Below, in pieces: positions 7,160 to 16,749 of a DNA stretch of 64,000 bases. The stretch is from an uncultured Alphaproteobacteria bacterium. Lineage in GTDB: Bacteria > Pseudomonadota > Alphaproteobacteria > HIMB59 > GCA-002718135. Numbering within the stretch: position 1 is the first letter of the stretch; each line of letters opens with the position of its first letter. The translations under genes and the position numbers were made by a program. The DNA lies in assembly GCA_902595805.1 (NCBI GenBank), contig CACJRM010000003.1:35849-99848 (forward strand), written 5' to 3'. The notes under the pieces are model-generated. The model worked only from the letters and a program-made list of their open reading frames with translations. It ran no database searches and had not been told where the DNA came from.

Positions 7160-9296
7160 TGTATTCAAAATTAATTAGTGATTTTGTGCCTGCCATATTT
7201 TTATTTTTCTCAATTTTTATTTTACCACCATGATCTTCAATAATTCTTTTGACTATAGATAGACCAAGGCCAGTTCCTTTTGTTTTAGTTGTAAAATAAG
7301 GCTCAAATATTTTACTCAACATTTTTTCATCAATACCCACACCATTATCTTTTATTTCAATTATTATATTTTTATCATCGGTAGCCAATAATACTTCAAC
7401 TGCTGGATTAGGTATTTTTTCTACAGCTTCAATAGCATTTTTAATTAAGTTACTGAAACATCTTGAGATTTGAAGAGTATCAAAGTGAAAATAAATATCA
7501 TTTTCAGGTTTAATTAAATTAAGCTTTATATCCTTCCTTGTATTGAAATATAAAAGGAATGACTCTTCTAAACATTTTGATAGGTTATCAAGCTTGATTT
7601 CTGCTTCAGGCATTCTCGCAAAAGATGAAAATTCATCAACTAACTTTCCAATATCATCTACTTGCCTTGATATTGTTTTGGTTAAAAGTGAAATATCCTC
7701 CTTATCTGTTTTTGCATCTAAAAATTTCTTTTCTATTCTTTCAGCAGAAAGTTTAATTGGAGTCAGGGGATTTTTAACTTCATGTGCTATCTTTCTTGCT
7801 ATGTCAGACCAAGCAGCGTGTTTTTCTGCTAAAATTAGAGATGTAGCATCATCTAGGGCAACAACATATCCCTCAATTTTATTGTCATTAATCTCTTTAA
7901 TAACTCTAATATTAAAATTTCTTTGGTCGTCATATAATATAAAATCGTATTGAAAATTTAATAATACTTTATTAGAGGTTTCAAAATTCTCAAATATTTT
8001 TTTCCATTCAGGAAAATAAGAAAGAAAATTATCATTTATTTTAAAAGTTTTAGTATTTCTAAATAGTTTTGTTAATGTTTTATTAAATAATAAAATATTA
8101 AAATTTTTATCTAAAGAAATTACACCTATAGTTAAAAGACTTAAAATTGCCTCAATAAAAATTCTTTTTTCTTCATCTTCCTGACTTTTTGATATTAACT
8201 CATTTTGCTTATTCTCAATTTCAGAAATCATTTTGTTATAAGATGATAATAATACTTTTATCTCTTGAAATTGATCTGTTTCACTAACCTTAGCATCAAA
8301 ATTCCCTTCTGATATTTTATTCGCTGATTTGATTAAGTTTGTAATTGGTTTACTAAGGTTACTTGCTAGATTAAACCCAATCAAAATTGCCACTAATATA
8401 AAACAAATGGAGAAAAGAACAAATATCATTGAATAGGTTATTTGAATTCCTGAACTTTCCTCTTCTTTCAAAGTATAAATTTCAAATGCCTCTTTTGTAG
8501 CACTAATATGATCCCAGATATTGGAATTCAAATTTCTATTAACTTGCATGTAAACATCATTTAAAAAATTTATTTTTTTATAGGCAGTAATAGAATTTTT
8601 ATCTAATTGAAAAATATATACGCGATTTTGATTAACAATCTTAAATATTTCATTTGATGGCACTGAAAAATTTTTATTATTTGGATCTTTTAAACTTAAA
8701 TATATATTGCCTTCAGTATTAAAAATATAAATACTTGAAATTGTTCTTAAGTTAATAAATTCACTTAAAGCTGTTCTAATTGATTGAATATTAACCTCGT
8801 TATTTTGAGAAACTTTTAATATCTCTCTCATAATTAATTGGGTATCAGATACAATTTCTGCCTGTATTTCATTTTCATAATTTCTTGCTACAATATTAGA
8901 ATTTACAACCGCATCCCTTACAGCATCACCATACCAAGTTCTTAATTCTAAATTAAAGAATAATGATGTTATAATAACTAAACCAATGGCTGGCCCTAAA
9001 GCCATTGCAGCAAATAAATTTACAAATTTTATATATAATCGAGATTCATCATAACTTTTCCTTCTTCTCACTAAAATCAGAACAATTTGTCTGATAATTA
9101 TGGAAATCAATAAAATGACAAAAATTACATCCGCCAATAAAAAAAATTGTAGCCTTCTTGGATCTTTTACTAGATCGTTATTTGGAAGCATTAAGTAGAA
9201 TGTGATCGAAAAACTCAATATGATTAAAAAGATTAAAAAATAAAAAGATAATCTTGAAAGATGAATAGATTTAAGTAATTTTGATATGTTAAACAC
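7152..9296 (-). CDS. ntrY: NtrY-type membrane sensor histidine kinase
   Basis: A 714-residue sensor. Membrane segments lie near residues 15-37, 52-77, 93-115 and 286-310, leaving an extracytoplasmic domain of about 170 residues. HAMP (about 311-365), a PAS-like region (about 375-490), HisKA with H505 (IAHEVKNPLTP) and a complete ATPase follow: N-box NLIKNAIEAV near 616-625, DNGVGI 650-655, GTGLGL 674-679. This is the standard NtrY layout, a kinase linked in alphaproteobacteria to nitrogen, redox and envelope responses. The start is GTG at 9296; a stop lies five codons upstream. It reads away from ispDF and probably leads the long minus-strand unit to base 1. The ntrBC pair often found next to it is missing. 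Confidence 0.93.
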   Translation of the reverse strand: MFNISKLLKSIHLSRLSFYFLIFLIILSFSITFYLMLPNNDLVKDPRRLQFFLLADVIFVILLISIIIRQIVLILVRRRKSYDESRLYIKFVNLFAAMALGPAIGLVIITSLFFNLELRTWYGDAVRDAVVNSNIVARNYENEIQAEIVSDTQLIMREILKVSQNNEVNIQSIRTALSEFINLRTISSIYIFNTEGNIYLSLKDPNNKNFSVPSNEIFKIVNQNRVYIFQLDKNSITAYKKINFLNDVYMQVNRNLNSNIWDHISATKEAFEIYTLKEEESSGIQITYSMIFVLFSICFILVAILIGFNLASNLSKPITNLIKSANKISEGNFDAKVSETDQFQEIKVLLSSYNKMISEIENKQNELISKSQEDEEKRIFIEAILSLLTIGVISLDKNFNILLFNKTLTKLFRNTKTFKINDNFLSYFPEWKKIFENFETSNKVLLNFQYDFILYDDQRNFNIRVIKEINDNKIEGYVVALDDATSLILAEKHAAWSDIARKIAHEVKNPLTPIKLSAERIEKKFLDAKTDKEDISLLTKTISRQVDDIGKLVDEFSSFARMPEAEIKLDNLSKCLEESFLLYFNTRKDIKLNLIKPENDIYFHFDTLQISRCFSNLIKNAIEAVEKIPNPAVEVLLATDDKNIIIEIKDNGVGIDEKMLSKIFEPYFTTKTKGTGLGLSIVKRIIEDHGGKIKIEKNKNMAGTKSLINFEYNA

Positions 9297-9355
9297 TGTA
9301 TACTTTAGTTAGTTTTTAAATAATGATAGTAAAACTGTATAGTATATAAATTAAA

Positions 9356-10495
9356 ATGATGAAAAATGCACTTGTAATTCTAGCTGGTGGAAAAGGAAAG
9401 AGATTTGGTCAAAAAATTCCAAAACAATTCTTAAAAATTGGGAATACAAATTTTTTAAATTATTTTATTTCAAATTTAGATTTATCAAACTTCGATATTA
9501 TTAATATTTCAATAGATAAAAAATATCAAAACACTTACTTTAATCATAAAGCTATTTCTGAGAAAATAAAAATTACCTATTCAAAACCTGGACTTACAAG
9601 ACAAATTTCATCTTTTAATGCTTTAAAAAATTTAAAAAAATTTAAAATTAAAAATGTATTAATACATGATGCTGCACGTCCTTTATGTAGTAATAAATTA
9701 ATTAAAAAAATTATATCCAAATTAGGCAAAAATACTAATGCAATTCCATATGTTGAATATAATGACAGACAATTAATAAAAAAAAGTAAATTGGAAACAA
9801 AAGCAATTAACGTACAAACTCCTCAGGGTTTTAATTATAATTTAATATTAAAAGAACATATTAAATATAAAAATTTCGAATTTAATGATGATTCAGGGAT
9901 ATTACAAAAGTCAAAAATAAAGATAAATTTTATCAAAGGTGAAAAAAATAATATTAAAATTACTTACCCAGAAGATATTCAGTTATTTAATTTATACAGA
10001 AAGCCGATAACAAAATATGGTATTGGTTATGATATTCATCAAATTGACAAAAAAACCAAAAATGGATTAAAATTAGGGGGTGTTAAAATTCCTTTCTCTA
10101 AATTAATTGGTCATTCTGATGCGGACGTTGTACTGCATGCAATTTGTGATAGTATTTTTGGAGCGCTCTCTATGAGAGACATAGGTTATCACTTTCCAAA
10201 CACAGACAAAAAATGGAAAAATGCAGATTCATCTAAGTTCATTATTTATTGTAGAAATAAACTTAAAGAAAAAGGGTATTCTATAATCAATCTAGATATA
10301 AATATCATAGCTGAAAAACCTAAAATTAATAAATATGTTTTAAAAATGATTAAAAATATTTCAACATTACTTCAAATTAAAAATAGCTCTGTATCTATTA
10401 AAGCAACTACAAATGAAAAAATTGGTTTTATTGGTAATGGCGAAGGAATTGCAGCCGAGTCAATAGTTCATATAACAGATGATAAAATTAGCTAA
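9356..10495 (+). CDS. ispDF: Bifunctional IspD/IspF of the MEP isoprenoid pathway
   Basis: One polypeptide for two MEP-pathway steps. The N-terminal part (1 to about 215) is 2-C-methyl-D-erythritol 4-phosphate cytidylyltransferase, with LAGGKGKRFGQKIPKQF (9-25) binding CTP and HDAARP at 104-109. The C-terminal part (from about 221) is 2-C-methyl-D-erythritol 2,4-cyclodiphosphate synthase, with metal ligands D226, H228 and H261 in GYDIHQID and GHSDADVVLHA. Fusion of the two is common in alphaproteobacteria. It has a 59-base divergent gap with ntrY; a TATAGT at 9338-9343 is a weak candidate -10. dxr of the same pathway is at 38106-39245 and uppS at 39855-40538. Confidence 0.96.
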   Translation: MMKNALVILAGGKGKRFGQKIPKQFLKIGNTNFLNYFISNLDLSNFDIINISIDKKYQNTYFNHKAISEKIKITYSKPGLTRQISSFNALKNLKKFKIKNVLIHDAARPLCSNKLIKKIISKLGKNTNAIPYVEYNDRQLIKKSKLETKAINVQTPQGFNYNLILKEHIKYKNFEFNDDSGILQKSKIKINFIKGEKNNIKITYPEDIQLFNLYRKPITKYGIGYDIHQIDKKTKNGLKLGGVKIPFSKLIGHSDADVVLHAICDSIFGALSMRDIGYHFPNTDKKWKNADSSKFIIYCRNKLKEKGYSIINLDINIIAEKPKINKYVLKMIKNISTLLQIKNSSVSIKATTNEKIGFIGNGEGIAAESIVHITDDKIS

Positions 10496-10955
10496 TTTTT
10501 TTGTATCTTTATCTTTTGCTGGATATATTAAATTAATACCATCAGGAACCTTTGCATCTTTTTTATCAATAGTTATTTTATTTCCTATTGTTGAATACAA
10601 AATTATTTCTTTAGAAATATTTGTAGTTATTTTTTTTATAATCTTTTTACTATCTTTATTTTTTATTAATAAATTCTCTTCACACACCCAATCACATGAC
10701 TCAAAAATAATAGTTATTGATGAATTCTTAGGAGTATACTTAATTTTAATATTTTATGATCAAATTAAAATAATAAATCCTTATGTAACAATAATATTAA
10801 TTTTTATTTTATTTCGTTTTTTTGATATATTGAAAATTTTTCCAGCAAACATAGTAGACAGGAAACTTAAATCAGCTTTTGGTGTAATTCTTGATGATTT
10901 AATAGCAGGAATATATACAATAATAATACTTTATATTGTAAATGCCTATTATTAA
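10479..10955 (+). CDS. pgpA: Phosphatidylglycerophosphatase A
   Basis: Removes phosphate from phosphatidylglycerophosphate to give phosphatidylglycerol, at the inner membrane. The 158-residue protein has about four hydrophobic segments and the family's acidic motifs: IIVIDEFLG around residue 80 and the C-terminal DDLIAGIYT. SFAGYIKLIPSGTFAS near the N-terminus matches the PgpA opening, where a G-PGT-GS motif is usual. The ATG is inside the end of ispDF (17-base overlap). An opposite-strand reading frame over the same bases has no recognisable product. Confidence 0.9.
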   Translation: MIKLANFFVSLSFAGYIKLIPSGTFASFLSIVILFPIVEYKIISLEIFVVIFFIIFLLSLFFINKFSSHTQSHDSKIIVIDEFLGVYLILIFYDQIKIINPYVTIILIFILFRFFDILKIFPANIVDRKLKSAFGVILDDLIAGIYTIIILYIVNAYY

Positions 10956-11406
10956 AAAAGTTATAGATAAATTAATAAAAAAAAATATCTCAATTTCAGT
11001 TGCTGAGTCATGCACGGGTGGACTAATAGCAAGCACTATCACAAAATATAGTGGAGTTTCAAAAATTTTCTCTTATGGGATTATTAGTTATTCAAATAAA
11101 GCTAAATCTAAATATTTATCTGTTTCAAAAAGCAATCTCTCTAAATTTGGGGCTGTAAGTAAAGAAGTAGCTGAGGACATGATAAATGGTCTGTACAAAA
11201 ATGAAAAAACAAAAATCTGCATTTCTACAACTGGTATAGCAGGTCCTAATGGTGGGACAAAGTTAAAGCCAGTAGGATTAGTGTATATTGGAATTAAAGT
11301 TAATAAAAGTAATTATATTTTCAAGAAAATATACAAAGGGAAACGATTGGACATACAGAAAAAAACTAGAGATTTTATTTTTAGTAAAATTAATCAATTA
11401 ATCTAA
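10942..11406 (+). CDS. pncC: CinA C-terminal family nicotinamide-nucleotide amidase (PncC type)
   Basis: A 154-residue stand-alone CinA C-terminal domain. VAESCTGGLIAS at about 19-30 carries the active-site serine region, and STTGIAGPNGGT lies near residue 92. Characterised members hydrolyse nicotinamide mononucleotide to nicotinate mononucleotide for NAD salvage. The N-terminal COG1058 half of full CinA is absent, as in many proteobacteria. It overlaps pgpA by 14 bases. Its last 9 bases overlap the convergent ratA/coq10-like gene. Confidence 0.9.
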   Translation: MPIIKKVIDKLIKKNISISVAESCTGGLIASTITKYSGVSKIFSYGIISYSNKAKSKYLSVSKSNLSKFGAVSKEVAEDMINGLYKNEKTKICISTTGIAGPNGGTKLKPVGLVYIGIKVNKSNYIFKKIYKGKRLDIQKKTRDFIFSKINQLI

Positions 11407-11835
11407 AATTTCATCAGCACGAACTTTAAATGATTCAATCATTTTGTTTTCAATTAAAGGAAAAAAAGCTTCAGCAATTTTTTGGTGAAAAAATCTTTTA
11501 AATTCAAATTGAACATTAAAATGAATTCTTGTTTGATTTTTTTTTAATGATTCAAAAATCCAATTAGTTTTAAGGTCTTTTAAAGGTCCTTCAATATAAG
11601 TTGTACTTATTGAAAGTTTTTTTTTATCAAAAGTGACGTGAGAACCAAAAGTTTGGGGCATAAAATATTTATACCATACAACCATATCAGCATATATTTC
11701 ATTTTTATTTTTTGAATGAATTCTCATTGCTGAACACCAAGGAATAAAATATGGATAACTTTCAATATCTAAAACAATATCAAAAAGTCCTTTTGCGTCG
11801 TGATCGACTATTTCCTCTCTATTTGAAGATTTCAT
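11398..11835 (-). CDS. Coq10/RatA-type START-domain protein
   Basis: A 145-residue SRPBCC (START-like, polyketide-cyclase) protein. The family opening is clear: [25 protein letters not shown] near 10-34. Mitochondrial Coq10 homologues bind ubiquinone or its precursors and aid respiration. E. coli RatA was reported to inhibit 70S assembly, but in alphaproteobacteria next to lipA a Coq10-like role is the better guess, and the window encodes complex I, which uses ubiquinone. Its ATG overlaps the lipA stop by 4 bases (ATGA). Function is inferred from family only. Confidence 0.85.
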   Translation of the reverse strand: MKSSNREEIVDHDAKGLFDIVLDIESYPYFIPWCSAMRIHSKNKNEIYADMVVWYKYFMPQTFGSHVTFDKKKLSISTTYIEGPLKDLKTNWIFESLKKNQTRIHFNVQFEFKRFFHQKIAEAFFPLIENKMIESFKVRADEILD

Positions 11836-12767
11836 TGAATTGAATAAAGTTTATTTTTCCTATTTTCTTGCATGATTTTAAAATCATCAGAAGCATGATA
11901 ACTTGAACGAGTTAGTGGTGATGATGCCACCATTAGAAATCCTTTTGCGTATGCCATTTTTTTATATTCATCAAATTCTTGAGGAGTAATAAATTTTTCT
12001 AGCTTCGCGTGTTTCGGCGTTGGAGGTAAGTATTGCCCTATTGTAATAAAATCAACATTAGCTGCTCTTAAATCATCCATTACCTGATATACTTCTTCTT
12101 TAGTTTCTCCTAAACCAACCATTAGACCTGATTTTGTAAATATACTTGGGTTTTTTTCTTTAATTTGACTAAGTAAATTCAAGCTTACAAAGTAACGTGA
12201 ACCTGGACGAATTGATGGATATAATCTTGGCACTGTTTCTAAGTTATGATTGAAGACGTCAGGTAAATTTTTTGATAAAATATCTATAGCTTCAGGTTTA
12301 TTTTTAAAGTCAGGAGTTAAAATTTCAATTGTGCAACTTGGATTTAAAGATTTAATTGAATCTATTACGTTGATAAAATGTAGTGCTCCACCATCTATTA
12401 GGTCGTCTCTGTCAACACTTGTTATTACAACATGTTCTAAATTCAATTGCTTGACTGACTCAGCAATTCTTATAGCTTCACCGTGATCTATATAATGAGG
12501 TTTACCAGTTTTAATATTACAAAATGCACAAGCTCTAGTACATATATCTCCGAGTATCATAAATGTTGCATGTTTTTTTTGCCAACATTCAGCTATATTT
12601 GGACATGCAGCTTCTTCGCATACAGTTACAATTTTTTTATCTTTTAGGAGTTTATTTGTTTCTTTGAAAAATTTTGAAGTTGGTGCTTTTACTCTAATCC
12701 AACTTGGTTTTTTAGGAATTGGATTCGATTTGTTTTTAACTTTCTCAGGATGTCGTGGTCCACTCAT
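11832..12767 (-). CDS. lipA: Lipoyl synthase
   Basis: Radical-SAM enzyme that inserts two sulfurs into octanoyl groups on lipoyl domains. Both 4Fe-4S sites are visible in the 311-residue protein: auxiliary cluster C50, C55 and C61 ([14 protein letters not shown]) and radical-SAM cluster C76, C80 and C83 (CTRACAFC). The C-terminal RSSYHA motif supplies the conserved serine ligand. It lies 5 bases after pdhC, so the enzyme is made with the two lipoyl-bearing PDH subunits it serves (PdhC and PdhB). Confidence 0.97.
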   Translation of the reverse strand: MSGPRHPEKVKNKSNPIPKKPSWIRVKAPTSKFFKETNKLLKDKKIVTVCEEAACPNIAECWQKKHATFMILGDICTRACAFCNIKTGKPHYIDHGEAIRIAESVKQLNLEHVVITSVDRDDLIDGGALHFINVIDSIKSLNPSCTIEILTPDFKNKPEAIDILSKNLPDVFNHNLETVPRLYPSIRPGSRYFVSLNLLSQIKEKNPSIFTKSGLMVGLGETKEEVYQVMDDLRAANVDFITIGQYLPPTPKHAKLEKFITPQEFDEYKKMAYAKGFLMVASSPLTRSSYHASDDFKIMQENRKNKLYSIQ

Positions 12768-12772
12768 GTGGG

Positions 12773-14002
12773 TTAAATAACTTCCATATCCATGCTATTC
12801 AACCATATTTGGAAGGGATCTTCCAAAATATCGCTAAAATCTTTGAGTAATTTTGCCGCAACGGCCCCATCTAGTGATCTATGATCTGCTGAAATAGTAG
12901 ATTTCATTGTATGCCCTATTTCAATACTGCCAGAGTTCACAACAGGTTTTTCAATTATAGATCCAATTGCAATAATACTTGATTGTGGCGGATTAATAAT
13001 TGCTTGAAATTCTGTGATTCCAAACATGCCTAAGTTTGAGATAGATATAGATCCCCCGCTATATTCTTCTGGTAATAATTTATTTTGATTAGCTTTTTTT
13101 ACTAATGATTTAATTTCAGATGAGATTTCAGCTAATCCTTTTGTATCAGCTTCTTTAACAATAGGTGTAATCAATCCTTCTTTTAAAGCTACCGCAATTG
13201 CAATATCAATATTTTTATATTGGTGAATTTTACCATTGACCCAAGAAATATTTGTCTCTGGATTTTTGGCCATTGCCATTGCGCATGCTTTAACAATAAG
13301 ATCATTAAACGAGATTTTGACGTCACTATTTAAATTAATTTTTTTTCTTAAATTTATTAGTTTATCCATCCTTGTTTCAATTGTAAGATAAAAATGTGGA
13401 ACCTCATTTTTTGTTTGTGTTGTTCTTTCAGCAATTATTTTTCTAATACTAGAAGGCTCAATTACAGATATATTTTCATCATTAATTTGTAATTCAAAAT
13501 TTTGAATATCTTTTTTTATTATCCTGCCATCAGGCCCAGACCCTTTAATAAGAGTTAGATCAATATTGTTATCTTTAGAAAATTTTTTAACAAACGGTGA
13601 AGCAAAATTAGTATTTTTTTTAGTGTTTGAATCTTTAGTTCTTTCTGATATCTGACTTTTATCTACTTCAGTATTTACATTAGGTGTTTCTAAAACTTCT
13701 TTTTTTTCTTCAATGCTTACAGTTTGATCTATATCATTATAGTCTTCTAATCTTTCATCTTTGCTACCATTGATTAGAGCAATAACAGAATTAACAGCAA
13801 TTTGTTTATCTGGAGTTGTATCAATTAGATGTGTAATTTCTCCTTCATCAACCGCTTCAACCTCCATTGTTGCTTTATCTGTTTCAATTTCTGCTAATAT
13901 ATCTCCTGCTGAAACAGTATCACCAATATTAACTAACCACTTATTAATTATACCCTCTGACATTGTGGGTGATAATGCAGGCATTAAAACTTTAATTGCC
14001 AT
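12773..14002 (-). CDS. pdhC: Pyruvate dehydrogenase E2, dihydrolipoyl acetyltransferase
   Basis: Core of the pyruvate dehydrogenase complex; moves the acetyl group to CoA. The 409-residue protein has one lipoyl domain (lipoyl lysine K43 in [11 protein letters not shown]), a charged linker, a peripheral subunit-binding domain (about 134-165) and the catalytic acyltransferase domain with H374 and D378 in DHRSLDG. The E3-binding domain implies a partner dihydrolipoamide dehydrogenase, which is not in the window. It starts right after the pdhB stop and is followed by lipA. Confidence 0.96.
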   Translation of the reverse strand: MAIKVLMPALSPTMSEGIINKWLVNIGDTVSAGDILAEIETDKATMEVEAVDEGEITHLIDTTPDKQIAVNSVIALINGSKDERLEDYNDIDQTVSIEEKKEVLETPNVNTEVDKSQISERTKDSNTKKNTNFASPFVKKFSKDNNIDLTLIKGSGPDGRIIKKDIQNFELQINDENISVIEPSSIRKIIAERTTQTKNEVPHFYLTIETRMDKLINLRKKINLNSDVKISFNDLIVKACAMAMAKNPETNISWVNGKIHQYKNIDIAIAVALKEGLITPIVKEADTKGLAEISSEIKSLVKKANQNKLLPEEYSGGSISISNLGMFGITEFQAIINPPQSSIIAIGSIIEKPVVNSGSIEIGHTMKSTISADHRSLDGAVAAKLLKDFSDILEDPFQIWLNSMDMEVI

Positions 14003-15382
14003 TTATTTTATATAACTTACTTTTTTTGCAGCATCTATAATATCATTAACTTGAGGAAGGTATAATTTTTCTAGACTCAGTGAATATGGCATTGGAACAT
14101 CAGCACTATTAACTTTTATCACTGGTGAGTCTAAATAATCAAATGCATCCCTTTGAACGATATTTGCAATTTCAGAACCAACACTGCCAAATGGCCAAGA
14201 CTCTTCGACAGTGATTAATCTATTAGTTTTTTTAACTGAATTTAATATTGTTTCTTTATCCAGAGGTCGTAAAGTTTGTAAATCAATAATTTCTGCATCT
14301 ATATTGTATTGATCTTTTAATCTTGATGCCGCTTCTTTCGACTTTTGCAACATTATGGAATATGTGACAATCGTTAAATCTTTTCCTTCTTTTTCAATAT
14401 TTGCTTTTCCAATTGGTATTGAGAAGTTAATATCATTATTAACACGACCTTTTAATCCATAAAGAATTTCATTTTCTAGAAAAATTACGGGATTTGGATC
14501 TGTTATTGCAGATCTTAACAAACCTTTTGCGTTATAAGGAGTAGATGGTGCAATGACTTTTAAACCTGGCACTTGAGAATACCAGGAAGAAAAATCCTGA
14601 CTATGTTGTGCAGCAACTTGAGCCGCTGCACCATTAGGTCCTCTGAAAACAATAGGACAATTAATTTGCCCTCCAGACATGTAAAGTGTTTTTGCAGCAG
14701 AATTTATAATTTGATCAATTGCTTGCATAGAAAAATTAAAAGTCATGAATTCTAAGATTGGTCGTAATCCTTTAAATGCTGCACCAACTGCTAATCCAGT
14801 AAATCCATGTTCAGAAATAGGCGTATCTATTACTCTTTCTTTACCAAATTCTTGAAGAAGATCTTGCGTTACTTTATACGCACCTTGATACTCAGCAACT
14901 TCTTCTCCCAGTATGAAAACTTTATTATCTTTTCTCATTTCTTCAGCCATTGTGTCTCTTAGCGCTTGACGCATGGTAATTTCTTCTGAGCTTAAATTTA
15001 TATCTTTTTCTATTTTAGGTGAGGGTGTATCAATAATTTGATCTTTCTTAGACTCAATTTTTTTCTCAATGTTTTTTTCAATTTTTTTTTCCTCAATCAC
15101 TTTTTCTTCGGGAGATTCTTTTTTTACTTCAACTTTTTCATTTGGATCACCAATAATTGCTATAGCTTTATTTACTGGAATATTTGCTTCACCTTCATCA
15201 AATAAAAGATCAAGAACAACACCTTCATCTACGGCTTCTACTTCCATTGTTGCTTTGTCAGTTTCAATTTCTGCAATCAAATCACCAGCTTTAACATTAT
15301 CCCCTTTTTTAATTAACCACTTAGACAGATTACCTTCCGTCATTGTTGGAGATAAAGCTGGCATTAAAATTTCTGTGCTCAT
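14003..15382 (-). CDS. pdhB: Pyruvate dehydrogenase E1 beta with N-terminal lipoyl domain
   Basis: The 459-residue protein is about 130 residues longer than a plain E1 beta. The extra part is a lipoyl domain (K43 in [11 protein letters not shown]) and a Lys/Glu-rich linker (about 85-130). The transketolase-like E1 beta proper begins near residue 134 ([17 protein letters not shown]) and runs to the end, with [13 protein letters not shown] and [12 protein letters not shown]. Lipoylated E1 beta is known from several alphaproteobacteria. The lipoyl domain closely matches that of the neighbouring pdhC, suggesting duplication from E2. It has a 3-base gap from pdhA. Confidence 0.96.
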   Translation of the reverse strand: MSTEILMPALSPTMTEGNLSKWLIKKGDNVKAGDLIAEIETDKATMEVEAVDEGVVLDLLFDEGEANIPVNKAIAIIGDPNEKVEVKKESPEEKVIEEKKIEKNIEKKIESKKDQIIDTPSPKIEKDINLSSEEITMRQALRDTMAEEMRKDNKVFILGEEVAEYQGAYKVTQDLLQEFGKERVIDTPISEHGFTGLAVGAAFKGLRPILEFMTFNFSMQAIDQIINSAAKTLYMSGGQINCPIVFRGPNGAAAQVAAQHSQDFSSWYSQVPGLKVIAPSTPYNAKGLLRSAITDPNPVIFLENEILYGLKGRVNNDINFSIPIGKANIEKEGKDLTIVTYSIMLQKSKEAASRLKDQYNIDAEIIDLQTLRPLDKETILNSVKKTNRLITVEESWPFGSVGSEIANIVQRDAFDYLDSPVIKVNSADVPMPYSLSLEKLYLPQVNDIIDAAKKVSYIK

Positions 15383-15385
15383 AAT

Positions 15386-16348
15386 TTATAAATAAACATC
15401 CGTATAAAGCTCACTGTCATTTGGAAAAGGACTATTAGTTGCAAATTCAGCTGCAATTTTTATTTCTTCTAAAGTATCTTTATTAATTTTTTCAATTTCA
15501 TCATTAGTTGCAATTTTTTTCTTTAATATTTCTGCTTTAACTATTTCAATAGGATCAGTTTGCTTATAGTTATCTAATTCTTCTTTCGTTCTATATTTTG
15601 CAGGATCTGACATTGAATGTCCTCTATATCGATATGTTTGTACTTCAATAATATAAGGTCCATTTCCTTCTCTAACATATTTTCCTGCTTTATCAGCTGC
15701 TTCAATAACTGAAAATACATTCATTCCATCTACCTTCTCACCAGGAATACCAAATGCCTCTCCTCTTTTATATAAATCTAATCCAGCTGCTGCTCTATCT
15801 ACAGATGTGCCCATTCCATATTTATTATTTTCAATAATATATAAAACAGGAAGCTTCCATAAAGCAGCTAAATTAAAAGCTTCAAAAACTTGTCCATTAT
15901 TCATAGCTCCATCACCAATATATGTTCTGCATATATTTTTTTCTCCATTATATTTATGTGTAAATGCTATACCTGTTCCAATTGGCACTTGGGCTCCAAC
16001 AATACCATGACCACCATAAAAATTATTTTCTTTAGAGAACATATGCATTGAACCGCCCTTACCAGCAGAATAACCATCTTCTCTGCCAGTCAATTCTGCC
16101 ATAATACGTTTTGGATCTAATCCCCTTGCAATCATATGACCGTGGTCTCTATAGGTTGTTACAACTGAGTCATTTTTATCTATTGTCATTAATATACCAA
16201 CAACAACGGCTTCTTGGCCAATATACAAATGACAAAAACCGCCTATCTTACCCATTCCGTATAGTTGAGCTGCCCTTTCCTCAAATCTTCTAATCTTAAG
16301 CATATAAGAGTACATCTTGATATAATCTGCTTTTTGAAGTTTCTTCAT
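15386..16348 (-). CDS. pdhA: Pyruvate dehydrogenase E1 alpha
   Basis: Thiamine-diphosphate-dependent decarboxylase subunit of the PDH complex. The ThDP motif runs from GDG (145-147) to ENN (173-175). YRDHGHMIARG near 66-76 and YRGHSMSDPAKYR near 245 are standard E1 alpha features. The 320-residue length is normal. It is the first gene of pdhA-pdhB-pdhC-lipA and has a near-consensus promoter in the 50-base gap upstream, so the operon can be expressed apart from the ftsB-like gene in front of it. Confidence 0.97.
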   Translation of the reverse strand: MKKLQKADYIKMYSYMLKIRRFEERAAQLYGMGKIGGFCHLYIGQEAVVVGILMTIDKNDSVVTTYRDHGHMIARGLDPKRIMAELTGREDGYSAGKGGSMHMFSKENNFYGGHGIVGAQVPIGTGIAFTHKYNGEKNICRTYIGDGAMNNGQVFEAFNLAALWKLPVLYIIENNKYGMGTSVDRAAAGLDLYKRGEAFGIPGEKVDGMNVFSVIEAADKAGKYVREGNGPYIIEVQTYRYRGHSMSDPAKYRTKEELDNYKQTDPIEIVKAEILKKKIATNDEIEKINKDTLEEIKIAAEFATNSPFPNDSELYTDVYL

Positions 16349-16361
16349 ATGATAATCTTTA

Positions 16362-16388
16362 ATTATAATTAGGGTGATTTTTTGTCAA
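16362..16388 (-). promoter_or_regulatory. Candidate sigma-70 promoter for pdhA-pdhB-pdhC-lipA
   Basis: Reading on the minus strand, TTGACA (16388-16383) is followed after 15 bases by TATAAT (16367-16362). Both hexamers are perfect; the spacer is one or two bases shorter than ideal. The predicted start near 16355 would leave only about 7 untranslated bases before the pdhA ATG at 16348. No operator repeat is evident. Confidence 0.5.
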
Positions 16389-16398
16389 ATAAATCAAT

Positions 16399-16710
16399 CT
16401 ATTCTATAATTATAACTGTTTCGTTTTCTGAAGTAAATCCTGTAACTTTCCTAAATGTCTCATCTAAATAGTCCAAATCCATGGTATTTGGTTGTAATCT
16501 TTTAATTCTATCTAGGTAAAATTCATTTTCCATTTTTAAGGAAATATATTGTTCATTGTATTGAGCATTAAGATTTTTCAGACTAAAATATTTCAGTAAT
16601 CCCCTCTCACCATTTACAAGAAAATAAAGAAGATAAACAAATAGAAAAAAAGAAAACAAAAAAGACAAATAAAAATAAAATTTATTTTTTAAAACTAATG
16701 ATTTGTTCAT
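16399..16710 (-). CDS. FtsB/DivIC-type septum initiator protein
   Basis: A 103-residue small membrane protein: a short cytoplasmic start, one transmembrane helix at about 11-32, then a coiled-coil-like stretch (about 38-70) and a charged tail. This is the layout of FtsB/DivIC, which joins FtsL and FtsQ in the division complex. The position after eno and before pdhA is the usual alphaproteobacterial place for this gene. Primary sequence is poorly conserved, so the call rests mostly on size, topology and synteny. Confidence 0.75.
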   Translation of the reverse strand: MNKSLVLKNKFYFYLSFLFSFFLFVYLLYFLVNGERGLLKYFSLKNLNAQYNEQYISLKMENEFYLDRIKRLQPNTMDLDYLDETFRKVTGFTSENETVIIIE

Positions 16711-16721
16711 TTTCTATATAA

Positions 16722-16749
16722 ATAACATATTTAAGTTCGAGACTGTCAA
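16722..16749 (-). promoter_or_regulatory. Possible promoter for the ftsB-like gene
   Basis: On the minus strand a perfect TTGACA (16749-16744), overlapping the eno stop codon, is followed after 16 bases by TGTTAT (16727-16722), a weak -10. The ATG is 11 bases beyond it. AT-rich sequence gives many chance -10 matches, so this rests mainly on the -35. Confidence 0.3.

Noticed and set aside
7543..7953. 136-residue open frame on the plus strand inside ntrY
   Set aside because: It is antisense to the histidine-kinase core, whose motifs are unmistakable, and encodes no recognisable domain.
10460..10687. 75-residue minus-strand frame opposite ispDF/pgpA
   Set aside because: It is antisense to the recognised pgpA start region and has no domain or ribosome-binding site.
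11398..11835. RatA toxin of a toxin-antitoxin pair
   Set aside because: No antitoxin partner such as ratB is adjacent; the lipA neighbour and family pattern fit a Coq10-like START protein.
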